In this document: in pieces, positions 27,901 to 38,499 of the stretch
Position numbering within the stretch: the first letter of the stretch is position 1
How the letters are laid out: every line of letters starts with the position of its first letter
NCBI GenBank assembly: GCA_039105265.1
Contig: JAPFFF010000025.1
Span: 186,001-250,000 of the forward strand
DNA: 64,000 nucleotides
Direction of reading: 5' to 3'
Source of the DNA: Tritrichomonas musculus
Taxonomy: Eukaryota > Parabasalia > Tritrichomonadida > Tritrichomonadidae
Notes under the pieces: generated by a model
Databases searched by the model: none
Told to the model about the DNA's origin: nothing
What the model saw: only the letters and a program-made list of their open reading frames with translations
Position numbers and translations under genes: made by a program

Positions 27901-29301
27901 TGTTATTCTTGTTTATCCCCTGTGAAGGTGTGATTTATAATCTAATTATTATTTTTTTTTTTTTTTGCATTTAATATTCTTTTGAAATATTATTTGTCTC
28001 ATATTTCTCATATTTCTAACTATAACTTTCATCTGTAAAAGATGAAAAAAATTGGAATTATCAATGTGTAATTTATTAATGTCAATATAAAATCTTGACA
28101 AATTCCACATTCTTATCATGAATTTCACTTATTATAATCACTTACAAATTTCATGCTAAAATTTTTGGTATCCTCTATATTCACTTTTTAAAATGAATTT
28201 GCAAAATAAAGTTAAAACAAAAATTTTAATTATATAATTAGTATATATTTCTTTTTTATGGTATTTCATACAGATGATTCTATTGGTTGTTATCATAAAA
28301 ACTTTATATGCTTTTATTATGATCATTATTTTTGTTATGTTTTTTCGCTAAATTTTTAAAAAATAAATCAAATTTTTTAGATGTAACATAAAAGTAATAT
28401 GTCCATTAGCACAATAGAATACATAAATTAACATAATGTCTTTCTGTTTGAGTAGTTTGATACATTTTATTTCTCAAAAATTTTGTAAAATTTTTGAAAA
28501 ATTTATGATTATATTAGAGTATTCAATTTTTTGCATTCAAAATAATAAAATAATAATTCTCATTAACTAATATTATTTTAATTACTTATCATCAATTTAA
28601 TTCTATTTTAACCAGAGAAATAATATACATATCGTTAAATTTACTAGGATATTGTTTATTTTTAAATTGAATAGATTAATTCTTGTTTCAATGATCTCTC
28701 AATTATTTTGAATTAAAAACCAAATATCGAAAATATACGCATTTTATATTAGTTTATATATTATATTACTTATATTATTAAGTTTAATTTAGATTGGAAA
28801 TATAGTTTTTATTATTTCCAGCAAGATATTTCAGTTTTTTTAATTGAATGCATTAATTCCTATTTCAATGATCTCTCAATTATTTTGAATTAAAAACCAA
28901 ATATCGAAAATATGCGCATTTTATATTAGTTTATATGTTATATTACTTATATTATTAAGTTTAATTTAGATTGGAAATATAGTTTTTATTATTTTCGGCA
29001 AGATATTTTAGTTTTTTTAATTGAATGCATTTATTATTATTTCAATGATCTCTCAATTATTTTCAATGAATAAGGAAAAGTCATCTTTTTCATCTTTTGG
29101 TGCATATATTCATTTACTAAAATATAATATTTTATCATTTAATTTAGTGAAATGCTTTATTTAATGATTTTTTGGTGGAGATATTTTAATTATTTATTTT
29201 GAATGTTTATTTTGCAATTCTATGATCATTCAATTTGTTTCTGAGAGTATGTTTTGTTTCTTCAGAAAAATTGAGAGTGAAGGGCATAAAGACTTTGAGC
29301 C

Positions 29302-29480
29302 AAACCTTTTTATAAAAAAGTCACTTTTTTTTTAAAAAACAATTTTTTTTCGAAAAAGTGTATGCTTTCAGATATAACTTATACACATCAAAATAAATAT
29401 GTTTTATAAATATAATTCTTTATTTTCAAAAAGGAAATCCCTTTTTCTCCGAGCTCTAAAGTTTTAATTTTACTGTCAAT
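29302..29480. repeat. dispersed repeat, right part
   Basis: Starts with the second AAACCTTT duplication and continues CTTTTTATAAAAAAGTCACT through ...GGAAATCCCTTTTTCTCCGA to about 29457. It matches 43250-43405 nearly base for base, which is the same repeat without the insertion. Confidence 0.85.
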
Positions 29481-29606
29481 TTTTTTTATAGTCACCGTTG
29501 AAGTGTCTATGGCAAAATACTCTCCACTGAAATATAAGTATCCAATTTTAGTAAGAATTGAAGAACTATCATATTGATCTTTTAACCTATATAAATATTT
29601 CATCAT
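29388..29606 (-). pseudogene. short hypothetical reading frame overlapping a repeat, probably a relic
   Basis: The 72-residue frame begins MMKYLYRLKDQYDSSSILTK, but its C-terminal third comes from the dispersed repeat at 29302-29457. That argues for a gene fragment fused by chance to repeat sequence. No domain is recognised. Confidence 0.3.
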
Positions 29607-29774
29607 TCTGATTAAATTATAACAAATGAAATATTTATTATAACGAAAATGATAGAATTTTTCATCAAATACTAGCTTTTCTTTTCTGTATAAGCGACTT
29701 AAAAGTCATTATATATGATAAATCTTGTTTTTACTATCAATTTAGTATGATCAAGTCATTTATGAGAACGATTT

Positions 29775-30765
29775 CAAAGTTCGATATCAATAAAGATAGA
29801 ATATGAAAAAAGCAATTCAAATGAAAAAATTGAGAAAGATCAGCCTTTATCTTTATTTGATAACTATTTTTATGAAAAAACTTTGAAAATAATTGGTCTC
29901 ATCAATCATAAAAAATTGTTTACACATCAACAATTAGACCTGAAATTTTAATGAAAAAGATGATGATCAATCATGTTTTATCAATGTTGATGATTCATTC
30001 ACATATCAAGGTTTTCTTGAATCACTTAATATTTTATTGCTTAGAAATGTTGATTTTTAAACACAATAAAAGAAATTAGAATGAATTTTCGATTCATTCC
30101 ACTATTTGCAATGAATTCAATTTATCTTTGATTTTAGGAAAATCAATTAAAAGAGAATATTTTAGAAAGATACAAAATTTTAAAAAGAGAATATTCAAAA
30201 AGTACAGATGGTTTTAAAATCATTTTAATGCTACAAAAAGAATTATTAAATGTTTTCCCGATGGTTGACAAAAAGATAACCGGTTTTTGTAACTCAATTT
30301 TATCAGAAATAAGCCAAGAAATAACTAAAGAAAAAAGCGATTTCATTCAATTGGAACTCAAGAAAAGTTCTACATACAATTTGGCTCACCTAGTAAATGT
30401 TGCAGAAAGTAAGAAGTATTTGACTGAAGATCAAATTGAAAACCTTAAAATATATCACATTAACTTTTTAAGAGATGAATTTTTCAATATAATTAAAACA
30501 ATATATACTCAAAACAAAATTCATTTAATTTTTCAAGATAATCAACAGATTCTACAAGACCAAATAAAATTTGACACTGATGATTTTATATCTATATTTG
30601 AAGAACATAAAAAGATAATAGAAATCAAAAAAAAACAGAACATTCAGTTGAAATTGAAAAAGGAACAAATCATACAATAAGAGAGAGAGAGAGAGAAAAT
30701 GAGTGTGAAATTAAAGTTAGAGTTGAATTAAAAGGAGATATCAACTCCTTAATTACACCAGTTTT
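29775..30765 (+). pseudogene. fragment of a helical, charged protein of unknown family
   Basis: The longest intact stretch from an ATG is 30228-30680 (150 residues). The same frame stays open upstream to about 30138, so the ATG is internal. Further upstream, separated by stops, come coding-like pieces (EKDQPLSLFDNYFYEKTLKI near 29838 and DDDQSCFINVDDSFTYQGFL near 29962). The tail ends in Lys/Gln-rich sequence and a GA-microsatellite at 30680. It looks like a decayed host gene with several stops. Function not recognised. Confidence 0.5.
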
Positions 30766-32330
30766 TTAACAAAAAATGATTGAAATAAATAAAAGGTTTT
30801 TCTTTACAAAAAGTTATTATTAATAAAAAATCTAGCATTTTGAATTATTCAAATCTTATTATAAAAAACAAATATTTACATAAAATATATAAGTTTAATC
30901 GCTATAACTAAGCTTTATATATAAATGTTCTCAACTTTTTTATTAATTGATTCATCTTATATGTTTTTTATAACAAATATTTCTAATATTTCTAATAAAA
31001 TATTACATGATTCATTTATCAGATTTATCGTGATTTTCTTTCTGTTAACAAGCAAATGAAAAAGATTTAATTATAACATATATCTGAAATTCTTTTCAAA
31101 CAATTGAAAAAGATTTCATAAATGAATACGATTATATTCTTAAATATCATTCTTATGTATTTGAAATTTATGATTTGATTAACTCAATTTTGAGGTATTT
31201 GAAATTATGAAATTGAAAATCAGTGTCTGAATATCAAATAAAAAGCCGAATAATTATTACCATTCTATCATACTCTGGCTAAATTAAAAAATATCATATA
31301 TTAATAGAAAAAACCTAAAATTCAACGATAAAAATAAACTTTTTTTCTTTCTTTCAAAAATTGAATGGCCACTCATTAAAAAAATTACTATAACAAAAAT
31401 CATTTTTTACTATAGAGTTTTTTTTTATAACACTATATAAATTAATTTTTATTGTTTAATTTAATGAAATTCGATTAAATATAAAAATGATGATCAATTA
31501 TTTTACGAATTTTGATAATGATATTTTTAATTTATAAGAGAAAATAAGTATTTTATCTATTAATTTATATATTTGATATTATCTAATTCATACCATATCA
31601 TCAATATTTTCGTTTTAGATCTAATTAATTATTAATCATATTTGTTATTTTTTTGATATTATTTAAAAATCTTTTCTAAAATTCTCATTTGATTTGCATC
31701 ATTTAATTTCATATGATTGATCATTAATAATATCTTATATATTATATAATAAGTAAATGATATCATTTAATATTTTTTGAATAATAAATAACATTTTAAA
31801 TGTAAAACAAATATTCATTATATAATATATTTACCTAAATAAAGATCATTATCATTAAAGATCAATCATTTGAAATTACTTTTTATGATCATTTGATTTT
31901 AAATGAGATAATTTATAAGATGATTCCAATTATATATGTAAATCATTTAAAAAATATTCATATGCTATAATATATAATATTGTTTCAAAATCATTTTCAG
32001 TTTTTATTTATTATCAATAATTACATTAATTTTGCATAGTTTCAAATATGAATTATTCAATAAAAATGGTTTTTTATTGTAGATTATATTTTAAAAAAAT
32101 TTATAGTAAAAAAATATTCAAACAGTTTATTTGTATAGTATTTTTTAGAGTAGGTGAAACTCTCTCAAAAATATTTAAGTAAACTTCTGAAAAACAAACT
32201 TTTTGAAACTCATTGTTTTTCAAACAAATTCAATTTTTGAATTCGAATACTAAAAACTAGTTTCAAAAATATGGTTGAAGTTCACAAAAATATTTAAAAG
32301 TAGACCAATATAATTGTTATGAAAAACACT
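30766..32330. other. AT-rich intergenic DNA, no gene seen
   Basis: No coding or RNA feature is recognised. Numerous AT-only stretches, with short palindromes such as ATATAATATATT. Confidence 0.4.
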
Positions 32331-32338
32331 TCACTTTT
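32331..32338 (+). promoter_or_regulatory. initiator element (trichomonad Inr) for the gene at 32353
   Basis: TCACTTTT matches the trichomonad initiator consensus TCA-pyrimidine-(T/A), with the A at 32333 as predicted first base of the transcript. This gives a 20-base leader, typical for the group. Confidence 0.65.
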
Positions 32339-32352
32339 ATTTTTGTTCAATA

Positions 32353-32991
32353 ATGAAGATTGCCGTCATTTGCGCTTCAGGAAAAGAAGGTCGCCTAATT
32401 ACTGAAGAAGCAATAAAACGAGGACATGAAGTCACAGCAATAGTTAGGAACAAATCAAAAATAGCTGATCTTAAAGTTCAACATGTCATAGAAAAAGATA
32501 TCATGAGCATCACATATGACGACCTCAGTAACTGTGATGTTGTTGTTGATGCATTTGGTGCATGGACACCAGAAACTCTTCCACAACACAGCACAACACT
32601 CAATCATCTTTGCGATCTTTTGAAAGGAAAGAAACAACGTCTTCTTGTTGTTGGTGGTGCTGGATCATTATTCACTGATAAAACTCATAAACAACATGTC
32701 TTCGAAAGTGCTGGATTTCCAACTGAATTCGTTCCACTTGCTACTGCGATGTTCAAAGCATTCGAAGAACTTACAAAGAGAAATGACGTTAATTGGTCGT
32801 ATCTTTCTCCTGCTTGTGATTTCGATGCTAATGGAAAACGCAGCGGTAAATACACTCTTGGTGGAGATGAAGTCATTCTCAATGCAAGTGGAAAAAGTTA
32901 CGTCAGCTATGCCGACTATGCAATTGCAATTGTTGATGAAGCAGAGAAAAATAAATTCAATCAAAAACGATTCACAGTCGTTTCTGAATAA
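32353..32991 (+). CDS. NAD(P)H-binding Rossmann-fold protein (atypical SDR / NmrA-like)
   Basis: The 212-residue protein starts MKIAVICASGKEGRLITEEA, a glycine-motif beta-alpha-beta NAD(P)-binding start. It continues with features of the NAD(P)H-binding atypical SDR group that includes bacterial YwnB-type proteins: VVVDAFGAW (about 63-71), LLVVGGAGSLF (about 96-106), YLSPACDF (about 154-161) and YVSYADYAIAIVDEAEK. Likely a cytosolic flavin/quinone reductase or related oxidoreductase; substrate unknown. Base composition is less AT-rich than surroundings, and the family is mostly bacterial, so lateral acquisition is plausible. The stop TAA merges with TAAATAAATAAA, a trichomonad-type polyadenylation signal. 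Confidence 0.88.
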   Translation: MKIAVICASGKEGRLITEEAIKRGHEVTAIVRNKSKIADLKVQHVIEKDIMSITYDDLSNCDVVVDAFGAWTPETLPQHSTTLNHLCDLLKGKKQRLLVVGGAGSLFTDKTHKQHVFESAGFPTEFVPLATAMFKAFEELTKRNDVNWSYLSPACDFDANGKRSGKYTLGGDEVILNASGKSYVSYADYAIAIVDEAEKNKFNQKRFTVVSE

Positions 32992-32994
32992 ATA

Positions 32995-34293
32995 AATAAA
33001 AACAAGTAATTTTAATTCTAGTTCGAGTCTGAATTATCAAATAATGATAATAATTATTTAATAGTATTATCTATTTATTAGACTTTTATTGTAAATTATT
33101 AACTTTTTAATTACTTTTATCCGATATAAAAGTATTTTTTTATATCAAAAAATTTGAATACTGATTGTTCGACATTCAATTTATAAATTAAATAGGTGGG
33201 CCACTTTTTTTTTGACTTTAAAAAAGTTCTTTTTTTCTTCGAATTTTAAGAATTATTCAGCAATTTCATAATATATATTTATATAACACATATATGATAG
33301 GATGCAGTTGTTAAATTAAGTTTTGAACTAATATTCATCAACTTTTTTTTTATTACATGATATGCGATATCACAAGTTCAAATGAATTAAAATACATATT
33401 TCTATTATTTTATGATATTATCTATGTCATACATCAAGAATGATCTGGAAATAATATAAAATAATTAATAGATTTCTCTAAAAAGTTAAAATAAAAGGTA
33501 TTTTTAATTTTCAGAAGTATATAAAAAAATTGAATGTTTTCTTTTTTGATATTTAGTTTCTTCATCGCCCAGGCTTTTTATTGATATAGTTAGTTATAAC
33601 ATAACTTCAAAGATAAAGGTTAGTTGGATAACATATTCAAAAAGTTGAATTAGTTAACGGAATGATTCAATTTTGGAGCCACTTATTGAAATTATAAACG
33701 GTCAAACAATAAATTTGGTATAAAGGTAAATCAGATATATATCCTAGAATATTGGACCTCTTATTGAAATTTTGAGATTTTTAGAAAAAGCAATATCTTA
33801 ATTTAAAATTAAATTAATCTATATTAATATTATTATTTCATAATAGAATTATATATTAAAAATATATATAAATGAGATATTTCTTTTTAAATTTAAAAAG
33901 CAAAGATAATCAAAATAAAAAATATTTTATATTTATATGAATTTTTAAAATTTCAAAAAAATAAGTTTTAATAAAAATTATAAATATAGCGATTTAAATA
34001 GAAATAAACATAATAAATTTTTATTATAATATTATAAACATAAATATAATAGTAAATAATATTTTAAAATATTTTATAATAAATCATATACTAATAAATT
34101 TTAAAAATCATTATTATAGAATAATTGATTATTTCTAACTTTTTCAAAACGAATTTTTATAGCATGCTTCAATTGTTTTATTCAAAATTTTAGGTATAGA
34201 AAAAATCATTTATTTCTTTTTATATTTTGCCTTTGATTATAATCAACAAGATATAACATTAAACAAGATATAACAAAGAAAATTAGAATAAAA
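32995..34293. other. AT-rich intergenic DNA, no gene seen
   Basis: No coding feature is seen. About 65 bases at 34205-34268 match 59053-59116 in inverted orientation. Confidence 0.4.
34205..34268 (+). repeat. dispersed repeat copy (inverted at 59053-59116)
   Basis: AAAAAATCATTTATTTCTTT through GATTATAATCAACAAGATAT matches the reverse complement of 59053-59116 with few differences. Part of a low-copy interspersed repeat. Confidence 0.7.
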
Positions 34294-34530
34294 ATGAAGT
34301 GTAGAAAGAAGGATAGACTAGATAATATCAAGAAACTTCATCAAATTTCAAAAATGACAGAAGAAGAATTAAATTCTTTACAAATTGAAGATGATTTTAT
34401 ATTTATTATTAAAAATAATAATCCAATTGATGCTCATTTTAAGAAAGATAACATAAATGATGAAGATTTTCCAGATTATTTGAAAAAAAAGTTTAAAATG
34501 GGACAGATTAATATTGAAAAATGGATCTAA
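34294..34530 (+). CDS. small hypothetical protein or gene remnant
   Basis: The 78-residue frame from ATG at 34294 is charged and helical (starts MKCRKKDRLDNIKKLHQISK). No domain is recognised. It directly follows a dispersed repeat copy, so it may be the 3-prime remnant of a larger gene. Confidence 0.3.
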   Translation: MKCRKKDRLDNIKKLHQISKMTEEELNSLQIEDDFIFIIKNNNPIDAHFKKDNINDEDFPDYLKKKFKMGQINIEKWI

Positions 34531-35730
34531 AAACACAAATAATTAATTTAAATAAATTTAATATTACAATTATCTTTAATATCAATAAAAACTTAATTCA
34601 TAATAAATTGAATGGTTTACATCAATTTCATTGAATATTATAAAATACAATATTTTGTCTCCTACCGAATAAATATTTATAAAAATAATGTATAACATAT
34701 GATATTAAGTGAGGATATATATATATAGGAATCAGGCATTTTAATCATATTTCCAAGTTCTCGCACCTCTCGTAAAATTTTAAATTTTTAAATCCGATCC
34801 TTTTCGTCTTATGAATGCTATTTTATAGCAAAATATTGTTAACTATATAGAAAAAAGTGTTTACTGTATATTTAAATCATTAATTTCCCAATTTCAACTA
34901 CCTGATAACATAAAATATTATCTTTTTAAAAAACATTAAGGAAAATGAAATTTTTTAATTTAAATATATTTAAAATAATAAATTATACTATATTTTCCTA
35001 TTTTTTTCAAAAAAAAATATTTATTCATAAACTTTTTCTCACCCTTAACTAAATTTTCAAAGGTATGGAAACTCTTTTTCAATTCAATTTTATTTCATGC
35101 AAAAAAAGCTTGAATATTGATCATTTTTTATTAAAAATTAGTCCATCGTCATGTATATAATATTTGTAGCATAAATATAAAATCAAAAAAATATAATTTT
35201 AATTTTATTACTGAAAAACAAGAAAAAAATGAAATCCAAAAATTTGCAATTTTTGATCAACGGAAAAAACCTCATCAAAGTTTAATACATGTCTAATATT
35301 GTTTTATCATATTATTAACATATTTAAAAATAGCATGAAAGTGCTTAATTCACATCTCATAAAATGCATAATGAGAAAAAAATGTTTTTTTAAGAAAAAA
35401 ACAAATTAAAGATGAACGAGTCGACAAAAGTTTTTAGTTTTTTTAAATGTTCTTCATTTTTTTATTTATTAGAAAATAAAATAAAAAAAAAGGCCAAGTT
35501 TTTCGAGAGGATTTGGAGATCTTATATGATGTTATCAATTTTTTGTATAGTTCATATCATTGATGATATGAAATTTATTATTGACCAATAAAGATGAAAA
35601 TTTTTTGACCAAAAAGGTTAATTTATTTTTTTAAAGTAATTCTTCCAAAGACACAAATAAACTCAACAAAATAACTAAATAAGAGTAGTTTACAAAACAA
35701 TTCTTAGGTATATCCCAGCGCAAAGTGGAA
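34531..35730. other. AT-rich intergenic DNA, no gene seen
   Basis: Only low-complexity sequence and a small hairpin (TTCATATCATTGATGATATG at 35549) are noted. Confidence 0.4.
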
Positions 35731-36030
35731 AAGCAAACCATGCAAAGATAATTATTTTAGAATGTCTTTTCCTAAAGCTCAAACAAATTCAAAAAACTCA
35801 CTAAATAAAAGCGATTTACAAAATAATTCTTTTATTAATTCCAGTACGTTTTATTTTTCTTATAAACAAACGAATTATCGATAGTTTTTTCATCTGCCAA
35901 CTATTTGCTGGAATTTGTACGATAGTAATTTTGTAAATCGCTTTTATTTAGTGAATTTGTCGAATTTGCTTGAGTTTTAGGAAAAAATATTAAAAATGAA
36001 TAACCTTTGCTTGGTTTGCTTATCCTTGAT
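35731..36030. mobile_element. 0.3-kb fold-back repeat
   Basis: Arms at about 35731-35827 and 35925-36030 are inverted repeats with some divergence, for example CTAAATAAAAGCGATTTACA against TGTAAATCGCTTTTATTTAG. Probably a non-autonomous inverted-repeat element. No gene. Confidence 0.75.
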
Positions 36031-36470
36031 GCTTTATAATCAACAATAAAAATGGAAAAAGTGATTTGAACGAATCTGGAATAGAATTTTTAATATCAAT
36101 ATGAAGAAAATTAGAAAACAATTTCCTGCATAAACTCATAATTTTCAAAATTTTGAAATTCGCCTTTTAGGTAAAAAAAAATTCGCCTTTTAGGTTAAAA
36201 TAATTCATATCACTTGTGATATGAATATTAAAAATGATTAATTTCGAGTTCTTCTTCATGAAATATAAATTACTTATATAATTCTATTTAAAAATAATAT
36301 AATTAAAAAAATAAAAAAAACTTGTTTTTTGAATTACTGATAGTCTACAAATAAGTTACACAAATTAACGTATTTTTTAAAATTAACGTATTTTTTTTTT
36401 TTTTTTATTTTTTTAAAAAAAAAAAAAAAAAAGAAAAAGAACATATATAATTATATAATTTATATATACC

Positions 36471-36896
36471 TTAAATGTGATATATGTTTATATGTGAGAA
36501 CGCATATTTACCAATCATCTGAAGTTCAGAATTATTTGGGATATTAACTGTCCAAAGTTGTAAACAATGTGCAAAAGCACTTTCTTCTATATGAGTAAGA
36601 TGCTGTGTAACGGCAAAAGTTTCAATTGACGATTTAAAAAATGCTTTTTTGGAAATTACGTGAATTTCGGAATAATTTGGAATTATAATCGATTTTGCTT
36701 GAGAAAATTTAAAAGCTTTTTCTGATATACTAGTAAATTCCTTTTCTTTGATGCTGATTGAATATGGAATTATTATTTCATCTTTGATAGAATCACATCC
36801 GATTATACTAGCTGTATTTTCCACAAAGTCTATTAAATAAACAAGGCTGTCATGCTTGACTCTTTCAAGTGGCTTTTAGATCGGCTTTCCTTCCAT
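36471..36896 (-). pseudogene. BspA-like LRR protein pseudogene (N-terminal part)
   Basis: Minus-strand frame from ATG at 36896 to the stop at 36471 is homologous to the start of the intact BspA-like gene at 43790-45565: HDSLVYLIDFVENTASIIG aligns with the latter's GEIVYLLNKEKYTSCIFG. Three to four LRR_5-type repeats follow (KAFFKSSIETFAVTQHLTHI, ESAFAHCLQLWTVNIPNNSE). One in-frame TAA interrupts codon 7 (36876-36878). The gene ends after about 140 codons, where intact relatives have 500 or more. A truncated host gene copy. Confidence 0.85.
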
Positions 36897-36899
36897 AAA

Positions 36900-37356
36900 A
36901 ATAAAAAGGTCAATTTATAAATAAAGTTTTCACAAATTATTTTACTGTTCTCAAAAATAAGACATTAATATATTTATAAATAATAAATATATAAATACAT
37001 TTTTATTTGTTTCCTATTAAAAATAATATTAAATTACATAAAGTAATATTAAAAGTGAATTATTTTTTGTTTTTCATTAAATATTTAAATATTTGAAATA
37101 ATGTAAAAAAGACTTTTGAAAACATATTGAATTTTTGATAAAGAAAATTTAGTTTCTTTGAAAATTTATTTCAAAATTTTTTACTAGTTAATTAGGTATG
37201 TATCTACTCTTAAAATAGTTATAGTTTTTATTTTTCAAAAAATAAAATAATAAATAATATAATGATATTTATAATGAAATATTAATTATTATTAAATTAA
37301 AGAAATTTGGGATATAATGATAATTAAATTGAATATAAAAATCTTTTTTTTAAACA
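36900..37356. other. AT-rich intergenic DNA
   Basis: No gene seen. Confidence 0.4.
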
Positions 37357-37530
37357 GATGAATTCAAAAATGCTTCCTACATTCGAACAAGAGATCCCGA
37401 TGTAGTCGATCAATGTGATGTCGCTGTTGACGTTGGCGGTATTTATGATCACCTTAAATATTTATTATGCAGAAGTCGTAATTATATTTCATTTTTTATA
37501 TCTGGTCCATATCCTTACATTTTCATTTAA
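37357..37530 (+). pseudogene. fragment of a MYG1-like (UPF0160) exonuclease gene
   Basis: The frame from 37357 reads DEFKNASYIRTRDPDVVDQC and continues DVAVDVGGIYDHLKY. This matches the early part of MYG1 proteins, where an (I/Y)xRTRDPxx...CDxxVDVGGxYD block follows the first DHH-type metal-binding region. The frame stays open to about 37530 but soon loses resemblance. The rest of the gene is absent on both sides. It is preceded by T-rich sequence and AACAG, which could be a 3-prime splice-like boundary or coincidence. MYG1 is a conserved eukaryotic 3'-5' RNA exonuclease; here only a short relic remains. Confidence 0.75.
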
Positions 37531-37721
37531 CAAATTAATATACTAAAAGAAGGTTACATAAGGTTGTTTTTAGCACCAATTGCAGCAGCATAAAATAACG
37601 GGATTATGCAAGTCCAATAATGTGTAAATAATTTTTATTCTAAGAAAAAGTTAATAAAAACAAACTTTTTAATAACTTTTACTTTTTTTTTGAGAGCTTT
37701 TCGATCAACTGTGTAAATTAT

Positions 37722-37778
37722 TATTAATCTTGGACTAGATTTTTTTGGGGTCACAGGTTCGATTCCCGTGACTTCAGA
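37722..37778 (+). ncRNA. tRNA-like 3-prime fragment (T arm)
   Basis: GGTCACAGGTTCGATTCCCG followed by TGAC has the invariant T-loop sequence GGTTCGATTCC and a pairable stem, preceded by TTGGACTAGAT, which resembles an anticodon-arm sequence. No matching acceptor 5-prime strand or D arm is seen upstream. It is therefore a tRNA relic or a tRNA-derived repeat rather than a functional gene. Confidence 0.35.
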
Positions 37779-37948
37779 AAAAAAAATTAAGTAATCTTTT
37801 TCTGGACTATCAGTAAGATAACCAGATTAGGATTCAATTTTTTACAAAAAAATAATTTATTTTTATCTTAAATTCCTCTCTAAAAATATGTCTTTTTTAT
37901 ACTATATTTATCATTAATGCCATCATTTAAAAATTATATTCTGAAAGA

Positions 37949-37988
37949 AAAATGATCTGTCGAGTGGATAGAAGTTTCCATACCTTTA
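37949..37988 (+). repeat. 40-bp repeat copy (also 59442-59481)
   Basis: AAAATGATCTGTCGAGTGGA and the following TAGAAGTTTCCATACCTTTA occur identically at 59442-59481. Downstream sequences differ after this point. It may be the end of an interspersed repeat. Confidence 0.8.
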
Positions 37989-37989
37989 A

Positions 37990-38128
37990 ATTTTCTCTAT
38001 CAATTTATATTTCGAAAGGAATTTATGATTTTAATTAAATTTTTTATTTGAAATGATCGAAACTTATTGATATGATTTTACTTTTTGCACACACGAAAGC
38101 TTTTCGCAAAGAAGCTTTTTTTTTTTAC
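37990..38128. repeat. dispersed repeat, left part (copy of 24866-25000)
   Basis: The stretch from TTTCTCTATCAATTTATATT through TTTCGCAAAGAAGCTTTTTT matches 24870-24995 with few changes. The right part is replaced by other sequence beginning with the hairpin at 38132. Confidence 0.8.
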
Positions 38129-38165
38129 AAGAATGGCCACTTTTTGAGCTTCGCTCAAAAAGTGT
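38129..38165. repeat. hairpin CACTTTTTGAGC-TTC-GCTCAAAAAGTG
   Basis: Perfect 12-bp stem palindrome. Close variants occur at 38951-38983 (GAAC/GTTC core) and in inverted order at 53438-53470. The three copies share flanking G(C/A)CC and TGTC bases. Confidence 0.8.
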
Positions 38166-38269
38166 CCTATGTTAAATACCAAAAGAAAAATAATAAGAAA
38201 AAATATTTTGAACAAATAAAAACTAAAAGAAAAATAATATAAATAAAAAAATATTAAAACTTTTAGTTG

Positions 38270-38465
38270 CAGGTGGAAGTTTAATTCGCGTAATTAGTTC
38301 CAACTGCAGCTAAGTTGCGATAGCTGCAGGTGGAAGTTTGAAATGGTACATTTAAGTAATTACTTCCACCTGAAGCTATCGCAGCTCAGCCGCAGGTGGA
38401 AACTTGGTTTCCTTATTTCTTTTCTTCCACCTGCAGCTGAGAAGCGATAGCCGCAGTTGGAAGGC
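38270..38465. repeat. cluster of inverted and direct copies of CTTCCACCTGCAGCT
   Basis: Seven or eight alternating copies of GCAGGTGGAAG and CTTCCACCTGCAG (allowing one change) combine with GCGATAGCTGC words. Together they make several nested hairpins over about 200 bases of unusually GC-rich sequence for this region. No reading frame or known RNA is recognised. Confidence 0.7.
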
Positions 38466-38499
38466 TAAATTGCGTAATCTATAATTTGAGCTTTTGCAT

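Larger units (their letters stand above)
25025..29301. mobile_element. 4.3-kb fold-back element with long inverted arms and 8-bp target duplication
   Basis: The left arm (25025 to about 25957) and right arm (about 28405-29301) are inverted repeats of about 0.9 kb beginning GGCTCAAAGTC. Both sides are flanked by AAACCTTT (25017-25024 and 29302-29309), and an empty version of the site reads AAATAAACCTTTTTATAA at about 43250. Each arm contains two full copies of a 176-177 bp tandem unit plus part of a third. No transposase gene is seen, so the element is non-autonomous. Long arms and an 8-9 bp duplication suit Mutator-like or other fold-back families; the exact superfamily is uncertain. Confidence 0.88.

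Noticed and set aside
32331-32338. Bacterial-type promoter and ribosome binding site for the NAD(P)H-binding gene
   Set aside because: No Shine-Dalgarno or -35/-10 pair is present; the trichomonad initiator explains the upstream sequence better.
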